Assembly: GCF_000739735.1 (NCBI RefSeq) | Contig: NZ_BBJF01000004.1 | Location: 1,054,001-1,118,000 of the forward strand | Source: Paraburkholderia ginsengisoli NBRC 100965 | Lineage (GTDB): Bacteria > Pseudomonadota > Gammaproteobacteria > Burkholderiales > Burkholderiaceae | Length of the DNA: 64,000 bases | Direction: 5' to 3' | Shown: positions 44,378-52,250 of the stretch, in pieces | How the letters are laid out: each line of letters starts with the position of its first letter | How positions within the stretch are numbered: the first letter of the stretch is position 1 | Made by a program: the position numbers and the translations under genes | Notes under the pieces: generated by a model | Database searches by the model: none | Seen by the model: only the letters and a program-made list of their open reading frames with translations | Told to the model about the DNA's origin: nothing

Positions 44378-46765
44378 TCAAACTCCTCGGCGGCGCGCGG
44401 CCAGTTCCTGCAGCGCGGTGAACGCGCCGATCGCCAGCAGCAGCCCGGCCAGCGCACCGAGCACGCCGAGCAGCACCGGATGCTCGATCGCCTTGCTCCA
44501 CAGCCGCGCATACCACGGCACATAGCCGACCAGATACGGTTCGCCGACGCGCATGCTGTCCACTTCCCCGCCGCGCAGCAACGCGACGTCGCCTTGCAGT
44601 TGCGCGACGCGGTCCGGCTTGTCGAACATGTCGAGCAATTGCGTCAACTGCTGCTGATCGGTGGCCGTCAACGCGACAACGCTGCGTCCCTTGCTGCCCG
44701 GCAGTTCGAAGCCCATCAACGCAGCGAGCGCGCCGTCGCGTTCGATCCGCGCGCTGCCGTCCGGCAGATGCGCGCCGTTGCGCCACTGCTCCTTCACCGA
44801 AAACGACGCGCGCGTGATCGGGCTATCGGCTGCGCCATCCTGCGACGCCGCGCCGATGCTCAACGGCAACGCCTTTTGCCAGCGCGCGAGCAGCGGCGCC
44901 GAGCCGTTGCCGCCGATCACCAGCAGATCCTTGCCCGTCAGTTGCGCGAGCTCGCGAGGCCGCGCAATCTGCACGCGCAGCGCCGGATAGCCGGTCCACT
45001 GTCCCATGTGGCCGAGCATCGTCAGCATGCTTTCGAGTTCCTGCGGCGCGGGATGCTCGGAAATCACCACCGCCGTCTGCGCGAGATCGGCGTAACGCGT
45101 GAACGGGAAGCCGCTGTTCGCGAAGTACGCGAGATTCGGCATCTGCGCGTAGTGGACGAAGCCCGAGAAGTCGATCGTCGAATCGGGATCGACCGCGGCT
45201 TGCACCGGATTCGACGCCACCGACTGGCACAGCCCGGTCTTCTGCGAATCCAGATTGAAGCGCAGCTGCAACTGGTTCGAGCTGCCGACGCGGAACGCCG
45301 GAATGTCGAGCGCGCTGCTCGACCGGTTGCCCGCGTTCGACAGCACCGGCAGTTGCAGACGGCCTTGCGCGTCGTCGGCGCTGGCCGGTGCGAGCCGGTA
45401 CGACTTGACGAGCTGATCGTTGATCTGCACCGCGAGCGCCGAATTGTTCTGCACTGTCGGCGCGGTGTAACGGTACTTCAGATTCAGCGGCACGCCAGCG
45501 CCATTCCACGAGAACAGGTCGGCGGGCACGCGCAGGTTCAGGCGGATCGCGTCGGGCGCGCTGCCATGCACCTGCAACTGGCTCAACTCGTCGGTCAGTT
45601 CCCTGAACGCGACCGGGCGATCCACCGGCACCCAGCGCGGCGCATCGTATGGTTTGCGCGGCGCGCCGATGTCGATCTGCCCGATCCGCACAGCGGGCCC
45701 CGCCATCGCCGCCTTGCCGAGCACGAGCGCGGCGCCGGCTTCGTCGACTTCGGCCGCGGTGCGGCCCGTCACGATCAGCAACTTCTTGCCGGGCGCGGCG
45801 GGATTGTCGGCGACGATCAGCATCGAGCCGTTGACCGGCGGCAGTTGCAACCCGGCGGGCAACTGTTCGCTGCGCGCGACCACCACCGCGTGCGCATCCG
45901 ACGGCAACGCGGACAACGCCGGAAAGCGCGCCTGACGATAATCGGCCTGCGCGCCGAACCACGACGCCAGCACGCCGGCGCTGCGCAGCGTCGCGTTGTC
46001 GGCGGCGGCCGGCAGCACGAACGGCAGATTCAGCCGGCTCACGTCGCGCCGGTCGAAAAACGGGGCGGGCAGCAACGCGAGATCGTTAGGCAAGCGAATT
46101 GGCGCGGTGTCGAGAATCAGCTCGCTCGTCGGACTCACGTCGGCCCACAGCGCGGAGTTCTCCGGGTCCTCGCAATGATCGAGCGTGTAATGCGCGATCA
46201 GGCGAAGGCCGAGCTGGTTGTAGTCGGTGAGGAAACGCGGATCGAGCGCGATCTCCTGCGTGACGATCTGCCCGGCGTGCTCGCGATCGAATGGCACGGT
46301 CGCGACCACTTCGTTGTTGATCGACACCTTCAGATGCGAGAGCGCGAACACCAGCGACGGCGAGTACGTGTAGCGCAAGCGCAGCCGCGCCGCCGTGACC
46401 ACGCGATCGAGACGCACGCCGGCGTTGACGGTGCGCGCGTCGTCGAGTCCGCGCAGATTCAGCGGTTGATACGCGCCCAGCGCGGCGAACGACAGATGGG
46501 TGGTGGCCGCGTTGGCGTTGGCGTTGGCGTTGGCTGACGCCGCGGCGTCTGTGGTGCCGGCGACGTTCGCTGCGTTGAGCGCATTCGTCGCGTTCGCGCG
46601 GTTAGGCGCGGCCATGCCGGCCACCGTCGATGTCGACGCCGACGTTAAAGCGGCCACGGCCGGCGAGGACGCCGCGCGCGCGGACGGCGCGGCCACCGCT
46701 GCAACGACATACGGAGCGCCGAGAATGGCGCTCAGCGAAAGGCACAACGACACGACTGGTTTCAT
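44378..46765 (-). CDS. bcsB: Cyclic di-GMP-associated cellulose synthase subunit BcsB
   Basis: BcsB is the periplasmic, tail-anchored partner of BcsA that guides the nascent glucan. The 795-residue protein has a signal peptide (MKPVVSLCLSLSAILGAPYVV, cleavage near ARA) and an Ala/Asn-rich linker. Two carbohydrate-binding/flavodoxin-like pairs follow (LRLRYTYSPSLVFALSHLKV; ALDIPAFRVGSSNQLQLRF). A C-terminal TM helix, HPVLLGVLGALAGLLLAIGAF, ends just before a basic tail. It is the first gene of the operon, with only three bases between its stop and the bcsZ ATG. The Shine-Dalgarno is weak. Confidence 0.95.
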   Translation of the reverse strand: MKPVVSLCLSLSAILGAPYVVAAVAAPSARAASSPAVAALTSASTSTVAGMAAPNRANATNALNAANVAGTTDAAASANANANANAATTHLSFAALGAYQPLNLRGLDDARTVNAGVRLDRVVTAARLRLRYTYSPSLVFALSHLKVSINNEVVATVPFDREHAGQIVTQEIALDPRFLTDYNQLGLRLIAHYTLDHCEDPENSALWADVSPTSELILDTAPIRLPNDLALLPAPFFDRRDVSRLNLPFVLPAAADNATLRSAGVLASWFGAQADYRQARFPALSALPSDAHAVVVARSEQLPAGLQLPPVNGSMLIVADNPAAPGKKLLIVTGRTAAEVDEAGAALVLGKAAMAGPAVRIGQIDIGAPRKPYDAPRWVPVDRPVAFRELTDELSQLQVHGSAPDAIRLNLRVPADLFSWNGAGVPLNLKYRYTAPTVQNNSALAVQINDQLVKSYRLAPASADDAQGRLQLPVLSNAGNRSSSALDIPAFRVGSSNQLQLRFNLDSQKTGLCQSVASNPVQAAVDPDSTIDFSGFVHYAQMPNLAYFANSGFPFTRYADLAQTAVVISEHPAPQELESMLTMLGHMGQWTGYPALRVQIARPRELAQLTGKDLLVIGGNGSAPLLARWQKALPLSIGAASQDGAADSPITRASFSVKEQWRNGAHLPDGSARIERDGALAALMGFELPGSKGRSVVALTATDQQQLTQLLDMFDKPDRVAQLQGDVALLRGGEVDSMRVGEPYLVGYVPWYARLWSKAIEHPVLLGVLGALAGLLLAIGAFTALQELAARRRGV
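46511..46534 (-). repeat. 6-bp in-frame tandem repeat in bcsB
   Basis: Four exact copies of gttggc encode alternating Ala-Asn in the linker behind the BcsB signal peptide. The flanks extend the pattern imperfectly. Confidence 0.95.
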
Positions 46766-47126
46766 GGACAGATCAGCTTGTTGGACCTCGGCCGTCCGCC
46801 CTTGACTGCATCGGGCACTGTGCGAATTCGGTCTGCCGCGCGAGCGCGCGGAAATGGGAAACGATGGCGATGCGACCGCGACGCGGTCCTCTGCCCTTGC
46901 CTTGTATACGGAAGTTCTGGCGAAACCTTGAATGACCGGCGAGGCGACGGGCGTGGCCACACATGAAGCGGTTCCGGCACTACGTGCGCGCGGGAAGCTC
47001 TTTCTGATATTCCGTCGTCCGCCGACACGGGATCGCCGCGCCGTGGGGCGGCGCAAAGATAGCACAAACTTGTGACAATTTGTGACATTTAAGGCATGCT
47101 GCCGCCTTCCCGACGTCGTCCTGATC
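46766..47126. promoter_or_regulatory. Divergent region bcsB-dgkA with TTGTGACA direct repeats
   Basis: These 361 bases between divergent genes must contain the bcs operon promoter. No open frame here is convincing. TTGTGACA occurs twice, at 47070-47077 and 47080-47087, one helical turn apart, close to the dgkA start. No sigma-70 pair or known activator box could be assigned with confidence. Confidence 0.5.
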
Positions 47127-47543
47127 ATGAGCAATCCGACCGAATCTTCCGCGGCCTGTCCGCCCGCAAAACGTAGCGGTCCGCTACGCGCGTTATTCGC
47201 GCTGCGGCATTCGTGCGACGGCATCGTCGCCGCGTTGCGCGAGGAAAGCGCGTTTCGCCAGGAGGCGGCGCTCGCCGCGGTCCTGTTGCCCGCCGCGCTG
47301 CTGATGCCGGTCGGCGCGATCGAGCGCGTGTTGCTGATCGTGTCGGTGCTGCTCGTGCTGCTGGTGGAGTTGCTGAATTCGAGCATCGAGGCCGCCATCG
47401 ACCGGATTTCGCTCGAACGTCACGAGCTATCGAAACGCGCGAAAGATTGCGGCAGCGCGGCCGTGACGATCGCACTGCTGATTTGCATGGTGACGTGGGG
47501 CGTGTTGTGCGGGCCGCTTGTTTATCACTGGCTGCGCGGATAG
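47127..47543 (+). CDS. dgkA: Diacylglycerol kinase DgkA
   Basis: DgkA phosphorylates diacylglycerol to phosphatidic acid, recycling diacylglycerol released when lipid head groups are transferred to periplasmic glucans or envelope polymers. The 138-residue membrane protein has three TM helices, the motif AALREESAFRQE and the family signature VELLNSSIEAAIDRIS followed by HELSKRAKDCGSAAV. The ATG at 47127 opens MSNPTESS. A location beside bcsG is functionally sensible, because BcsG releases diacylglycerol when it moves phosphoethanolamine onto cellulose. Confidence 0.95.
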   Translation: MSNPTESSAACPPAKRSGPLRALFALRHSCDGIVAALREESAFRQEAALAAVLLPAALLMPVGAIERVLLIVSVLLVLLVELLNSSIEAAIDRISLERHELSKRAKDCGSAAVTIALLICMVTWGVLCGPLVYHWLRG

Positions 47544-47663
47544 CAGGGCGATTTTTATGTTCTCCCGACTATTTCTTCCGGACACGATTTGTCCGGCTCG
47601 CAAACGTTAGCGTGGCAACGAGCTGTGCGTTGTTTTGCTTTATTTTGAAGAGTTCGACGTGCG

Positions 47664-48161
47664 CTACGCATCCGCGTCGCGCGCGATTGCCGCGGCAAGT
47701 TCCGCGATCTGCGAGAGCGCGAACACGCGGATGCCGTGCTGCCGCAATAGCGTCGCGGTGACGCCCGCTGCGGCATGCGTGGCCCCGCTGAATTCGCCGT
47801 CGTAGATGAAGGTGCTGCCGCACGATGGACTGCCGTCGGCAAGTAACGCATAGCGGCAATGTTCCGCTTGCGCGAGTTGCAACGCGTGGCGGGCGCCGGC
47901 AATGAAGAGCGCGGTAACGTTTGCGCCGGTGTTGTCGTCGATCGACGCAGTGTGGTTCAGCACGTCGGCGCCGCTTCGGCGCTACTGGATTTCCGCCGGC
48001 GGCCGCGGCGTGGGAAAACCGGCGGCCACTTCCGGACACACGATCACGAGACGGCCTTCGTCGCGCCAGCGATCGAACCATACGTCGCGTGCGGTTTTGG
48101 CGGCGCCGTCGTAGCGGACCGGGTGACCGGCCAGACACGCACTGACCAGAATCTTCAACAT
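47664..48161 (-). pseudogene. DUF523 family gene interrupted by an in-frame TAG
   Basis: Translated from 48161, the frame starts MLKILVSACLAGHPVRYDG, the typical DUF523 N-terminus. It continues through VCPEVAAGFPTPRPPAEIQ and then meets TAG at 47984-47982. Past the stop the same frame continues with RRSGADVLNH...NVTALFIAGARHALQLA, RYALLADGSPSCGSTF and a normal C-terminus to 47664. There is no frameshift; a single codon breaks a 165-residue protein. Either the gene has become a pseudogene very recently, the TAG is read through, or this is a sequencing error. DUF523 function is not established. The downstream half has no good independent start. Confidence 0.85.
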
Positions 48162-48446
48162 GACGATGACGGTGCCCTCGCGGGCGGGCAGCTTCGGGCA
48201 GAAGATTGTAAAGGGGATTCGCCGACCCTTCGCAGGCGGCCCCGATGACGCGACGCGCTTACAGCGCGCAAAGCGGCGCCCCCCGGCTGATTCGCTGCAC
48301 AGTTCGCCTTCCGGGTATGCGGGTCGATGCTGGGCACACCTATTGCTCTACTCCGCTCACCGGCAAAAAACCCGTCGAAGCACGCCGTGCCCACGACGAG
48401 TCGCCGTCCTTTACTTCAATCCAGCCATCCATCGGTGGGAGGTCCC

Positions 48447-48608
48447 ATGCTTCGATACGCTGTAATTTTCTTCATCATCGCCATCATCGCCGCTGTCTTC
48501 GGCTTTGGCGGTATCGCCGCGGGCGCGACTGAAATCGCCAAGATCCTGTTCTTCATCTTCGTGGTGATCTTCCTCGTCACGTTGCTGATGGGCGTGATGC
48601 GACGCTGA
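48447..48608 (+). CDS. DUF1328 family small membrane protein
   Basis: The 53-residue protein has two TM helices: residues 5-20 ([15 protein letters not shown]) and 30-50 ([17 protein letters not shown]), separated by [10 protein letters not shown], with an MRR tail. This is the DUF1328/YtjA pattern of small inner-membrane proteins of unknown function, frequently induced by stress. GGGAGG precedes the ATG at 48447 by five bases. It is a single-gene unit. Confidence 0.9.
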   Translation: MLRYAVIFFIIAIIAAVFGFGGIAAGATEIAKILFFIFVVIFLVTLLMGVMRR

Positions 48609-48856
48609 CCCGCTGCGTTCGGCGGATAGCTGGACACACCTCTGCGCCGAGGCGGGCAGCCGCGCTTCGATGCAATACTTGCCACACGGTATTGCAATAG
48701 TTGCTGCCCGCGTCGGCGCTCGCCTATTTTTCGATACTCTTTTCGACACGCGCAGCTTTCGCGTGTGCGCTCATATCGCTGCGTGCCGATGTTCGCGGCG
48801 ATGCAGCGCGCCGCCGCAGACCCACCTTATCTCTTCATTGTTTTTTCCCCACGCAT

Positions 48857-49486
48857 TCAGGCAGCGTGCGCGATCGGGCGCGTCATGCTCAGACGATGCG
48901 ACCAGTTCGCGAGCGTGCGCGTCGCCACCGGCGGCTTGCTCAGAATCGCGCTGTCGTAATGCTTGCCGTCAAAGCGCGTGAAGTCGACGATGCGAAACCC
49001 CTGGCCGCGATAGAACGCGACCAGATGCGCGGCCGGTTGCGGCGTATCGAGCGCGAGTTCCGCGTAGCCGCGCGTGGCGGCCCAATGTTCGGCGAACGCG
49101 AGCAGCAACGTACCGATGCCGCGCGACTGCCACACCGGCTCCACCGCGAACTGCCGCAAGCTCGCGATATCGTCGCGACGGTATAGCTCGCACGACGACT
49201 CGCGCTCCGGCGCGTAAAGCGTCATCGTGCCGACAATGCGTCCTTCGCAGACCGCCACATAGCAATCGCCGCGCGTCGCGCGTAAACGCGTCGTTTCGAC
49301 GGTCTGATCCACGCAGGTGCAGTTCAGCCCGAGGGCACCGAGCGGCGCGAAGGCCCGATGGAGCATCGCCGTCAACGCGACGAACGAATCGCGCGCGGGA
49401 TCGAAGCGGCGCAACTCGACATGGCCGACGCCATGACACACGTAATCGATACGAACGGTTTGCTGCGTTGTGGCACGACGCTTCAC
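48857..49486 (-). CDS. GNAT family N-acetyltransferase
   Basis: The 209-residue protein has an acetyl-CoA binding GNAT fold with the Q/R-x-x-G-x-G/A loop in FAVEPVWQSRGIGTLLLAFAEHW and the later LDTPQPAAHLVAFYRGQGFRI. The N-terminal extension of about 45 residues carries VRIDYVCHGVGHVE. The start was placed on GTG at 49486, which has GAGG eight bases upstream; there is no ATG in the N-terminal region. Its substrate cannot be inferred from the neighbours. Confidence 0.85.
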   Translation of the reverse strand: MKRRATTQQTVRIDYVCHGVGHVELRRFDPARDSFVALTAMLHRAFAPLGALGLNCTCVDQTVETTRLRATRGDCYVAVCEGRIVGTMTLYAPERESSCELYRRDDIASLRQFAVEPVWQSRGIGTLLLAFAEHWAATRGYAELALDTPQPAAHLVAFYRGQGFRIVDFTRFDGKHYDSAILSKPPVATRTLANWSHRLSMTRPIAHAA

Positions 49487-49577
49487 GTTGAGCACCTCGA
49501 ACAATCAGGATGCTCGAAGTGTAGATTTGGCCAGGGAGCGCCTCAAGAAAAAATGTCGTAAAAACTCACATGGAAAA

Positions 49578-50129
49578 TCACGCAATGTTTTCCGCTTCGT
49601 AAAGGCGCCGGCCCGCTGCATCCTTCGCGCCGAGAATCGGCTCGAAGTCGATCGGCCACTCGATGCCGATGTCGGGATCGCTCCACAGGATGCAGCGCTC
49701 GAGTTCGGGAAACCAGTACTCGGTGGTCTTCCACACGCACTCGACCACATCGGACAGCACCACGAAACCGTGCGCGAAACCCGGCGGCACCCAGATTTGC
49801 CGCTGGTTCGCGGCGCTCAGATATTCGCCGCTCCATTTGCCGAAGTTCGGCGAATTGAGCCGCACGTCCACGACGACGTCGAACACCTCGCCCTGCACCA
49901 CGCGGACGAGTCGCCCTTGCGGACGTTGCACCTGATAGTGCAACCCGCGTAATACGCCGTGCACCGCGCGCAGATGCCGGTCCTGCACGAAATTGAAACC
50001 TTGCGAGACGTCATCGGCGAATTCGTCCGCGCTAAAGCTCTCGAAGCAGAAGCCGAATTCGTCACAAAACACTTCGGGCTCGATGAGTTTCACATCCGGC
50101 AATGCCGTCGCCATTACCTTGTTGCCCAT
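49578..50129 (-). CDS. dTDP-4-dehydrorhamnose 3,5-epimerase family protein
   Basis: The 183-residue cupin resembles RmlC, which epimerises dTDP-4-keto-6-deoxyglucose at C3 and C5. RGLHYQVQRPQGRLVRVV (catalytic His64) and IWVPPGFAHGFVVLS are present, and the EYW segment supplies a Tyr. The usual D-x-R-G motif near residue 23 reads DEFG, losing a substrate-binding Arg, and the DNHS segment reads DRHL. No rmlA, rmlB or rmlD is adjacent. It may therefore be a diverged epimerase for another nucleotide sugar. The start at 50129 aligns with RmlC starts. It lies 106 bp downstream of a GlxA-type regulator gene. Confidence 0.82.
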   Translation of the reverse strand: MGNKVMATALPDVKLIEPEVFCDEFGFCFESFSADEFADDVSQGFNFVQDRHLRAVHGVLRGLHYQVQRPQGRLVRVVQGEVFDVVVDVRLNSPNFGKWSGEYLSAANQRQIWVPPGFAHGFVVLSDVVECVWKTTEYWFPELERCILWSDPDIGIEWPIDFEPILGAKDAAGRRLYEAENIA

Positions 50130-50235
50130 TGCCGCTATGCTCGTAAGAAGGCTGGCCGGCGAAAATACGGCCGCCGCTGCGGCCGCGTTCAACATTGATG
50201 AGGCGCACCCGTCGGCACGGGCGCCTGCTGACATG

Positions 50236-51231
50236 CTACGCCTCGTTTGCCACCCTGCTGCGCGCGCGATATTCCGTGGGCGATAGCGCCATGCGCTTGC
50301 GGAAGATCTTCGCGAGACGATCGCCGTTGCCGGTGCCGCTGCGCCGCGCGATCTTGTCGACCGGCAATTCGGTTTCGGTCAGGAAGTTGCACGCGATGCG
50401 CAGCCGCACTTGCAGCAGGTAGTCCGATGGCGTGACCTGCATCTCGTGCTTGAAGCGCCGTAGAAAATTGCGTTCGCTCATCGCGGCCACCTGCGCGGCG
50501 TCGGCCACCGACACGGGACGATCGCAGTTCGCCTCCATCCAGCGCGCGGCGGCGCGGATTTTCTCGGCCACGCTCAGCGTGCCGCCTTCGGCGGGCAGCG
50601 GCACCCACGTCGCCGCCATGCCGGGCATCACGCGATCGGCGACACTGCGCGCCAGTTCGGCCCCCAGGTCGCGTTTGATGAACATCAGCGCGGCGCGCGC
50701 GCAGTCGTGACGATCGTTCGATGCGCTCAGCGCGGCCTCGCTCGATGCGCCGCCGGGATAGCGGTTCATCTGCAGCCCGTCGTGATCGGTGGGGCCGGCG
50801 GCTTCCAGCACGAGCCGGCCTTCGCCGATGGTTTCGATCGCTCGCGTGCGCGCCTGCACCGCGCGCAGCCAGCCGAGCAGCCGCTCGTCGCGCGCCGCCG
50901 CGTGCGCGCCGTAGCCGCCCGCAATGAACAGCACGTCGAAACCGCTACCGAAGCGTGTGTCGATGCGATCGGTCCAGATGCGCGCCGATGAAGAACTGGC
51001 GACGCTGCCGCCGTCCATCGACAGGAATTGCACTTCATAGGGCGGCTCCTCGCCGGCCCGCGAACCTGACAGTTCGTTGGCGCTCTGGAACATCTCCACG
51101 ACGGTGCCTGGACCGAGCAGCCAGAAGCCGTCGAACAGCAGGATGCCGATTCGCCGCGCTGCAGTACGAACGTTCAAAGTCGGCGTGTGGAGCCACGTAA
51201 TTCTCGCGGTATCAAGGTGCATTTGCGGCAT
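50236..51231 (-). CDS. GlxA/AraC family transcriptional regulator (DJ-1-like plus HTH)
   Basis: The 331-residue protein combines an N-terminal DJ-1/PfpI-like sensor domain (about 25-190; GILLFDGFWLLGPGTVVEMF and LFIAGGYGAHA) with a C-terminal AraC-type double HTH (about 230-331; SVADAAQVAAMSERNFLRRFKHE and DKIARRSGTGNGDRLAKIFRKR). The nucleophile-elbow Cys of active DJ-1 enzymes is not evident, as usual for regulators. The ATG at 51231 has GGGGA seven bases upstream. The AT-rich region upstream and the epimerase gene downstream suggest a polysaccharide-related regulator, which is inference. Confidence 0.88.
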   Translation of the reverse strand: MPQMHLDTARITWLHTPTLNVRTAARRIGILLFDGFWLLGPGTVVEMFQSANELSGSRAGEEPPYEVQFLSMDGGSVASSSSARIWTDRIDTRFGSGFDVLFIAGGYGAHAAARDERLLGWLRAVQARTRAIETIGEGRLVLEAAGPTDHDGLQMNRYPGGASSEAALSASNDRHDCARAALMFIKRDLGAELARSVADRVMPGMAATWVPLPAEGGTLSVAEKIRAAARWMEANCDRPVSVADAAQVAAMSERNFLRRFKHEMQVTPSDYLLQVRLRIACNFLTETELPVDKIARRSGTGNGDRLAKIFRKRMALSPTEYRARSRVANEA

Positions 51232-52214
51232 GATCTTTCCCCAAACGGTCATACGTTGTGGACCCCGATGTGCCGTTAGCTGGCCGAAACGAGCGAATGA
51301 ATTATTCCAACTGAAACCGCCGCCAGCGCCGCTTAACGGATTAAGCGTGATGTTAGCGGAATGGCCCGGCATAGTAAATTTAAAAACAAATCTTCATCAG
51401 TAAAGAGAATGTATGAAGAAAACAATTATTTCGCGTTTGATATGAGATCGCGGCGATGCGGCGTTGCCACAACGAGGAGGCGAGCCATCTGTTGCGAGCG
51501 TGAGCCGCCAAGCCATATCTGGCTTGGCTATCACGGAATATCACGCGGCAATTTTGCAGATTCTGCGAAGTAACGGCTTTGCAAACAGGCCCGAACCGGA
51601 TTCAGTTAAAAGTGTTTCAAACATGAAATCCGAATATCCCGGATAATGAGCGTTCAATCCGGTATTTATTCGCAAACCAGGAATTTATTGACTGGATCAT
51701 GGGAGCTACGCGGTCTATATCCTTATTGCGCGAAATTAATATTTCAAAGCGGCAATTCGCCGACGACAAAAAATGTTTCTATATTGAAACACCGCAATCC
51801 TTTACGTATGACCTAAGATCGCTTTCCAGCGCGCAAACGTTTATACGTCAGATGATTGAGCGCGCTGCAGCAAATTGGCCGCGAAATTCTTTCTTGAATA
51901 AAGTTTCATGCGCGAATCACGCTCTTTAAGGAAGGCCGCTCCGCGCCCCGTGGTCGTTCGCGTGACTGTGAGCTTGCGAAAAGCAGGAACCACGGCGCGA
52001 TTCGTGAGCGTCCTGTCCTCACGCGGATGGCCGATCGTGGCCGGCAGGTAGGGAACTGCTTGCTGTGACTGTTGGATGGTGACTACACGCGGGCTACGTC
52101 GCCGCGCTTCGGGGCGCGAGCGGTGAGCGGTGAGCCCGAAGCCGTCCATCATCTCGCTTCGACCACACGACGCGTGCTCGCCAATCAGCAGGCGCCGCGT
52201 GACCTGGCTCAAGA
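51232..52214. other. AT-rich gene-poor region between the GlxA-type regulator and uvrA
   Basis: About 980 bases hold no supported gene. The part from about 51370 to 51920 is much richer in A/T than the rest of the window. It contains short plus-strand frames (51361-51573, 51699-51929) without family features. A GCTTAA-CGGA-TTAAGC inverted repeat lies at 51331-51346, upstream of the regulator gene. It may be a long regulatory region or a remnant of transferred DNA. Confidence 0.6.
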
Positions 52215-52243
52215 AAGCGGCGCAAACAAAGTCTGCGCCGCTT
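52215..52243 (-). terminator. uvrA terminator
   Basis: AAGCGGCGCA and TGCGCCGCTT form a perfect 10-bp stem with a nine-base loop, eight bases beyond the uvrA stop codon. On the minus strand it continues TTTCTTG, a modest T tract. Confidence 0.8.
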
Positions 52244-52250
52244 CGACATC

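Noticed and set aside
43772..46537. 921-residue plus-strand frame opposite bcsZ and bcsB
   Set aside because: It is shadow coding of GC-rich bcs genes; the Arg/His/Gln-rich product has no domains.
51361..51929. Short plus-strand frames in the AT-rich region
   Set aside because: They have no Shine-Dalgarno, no recognisable motif and no neighbouring unit that they would fit.
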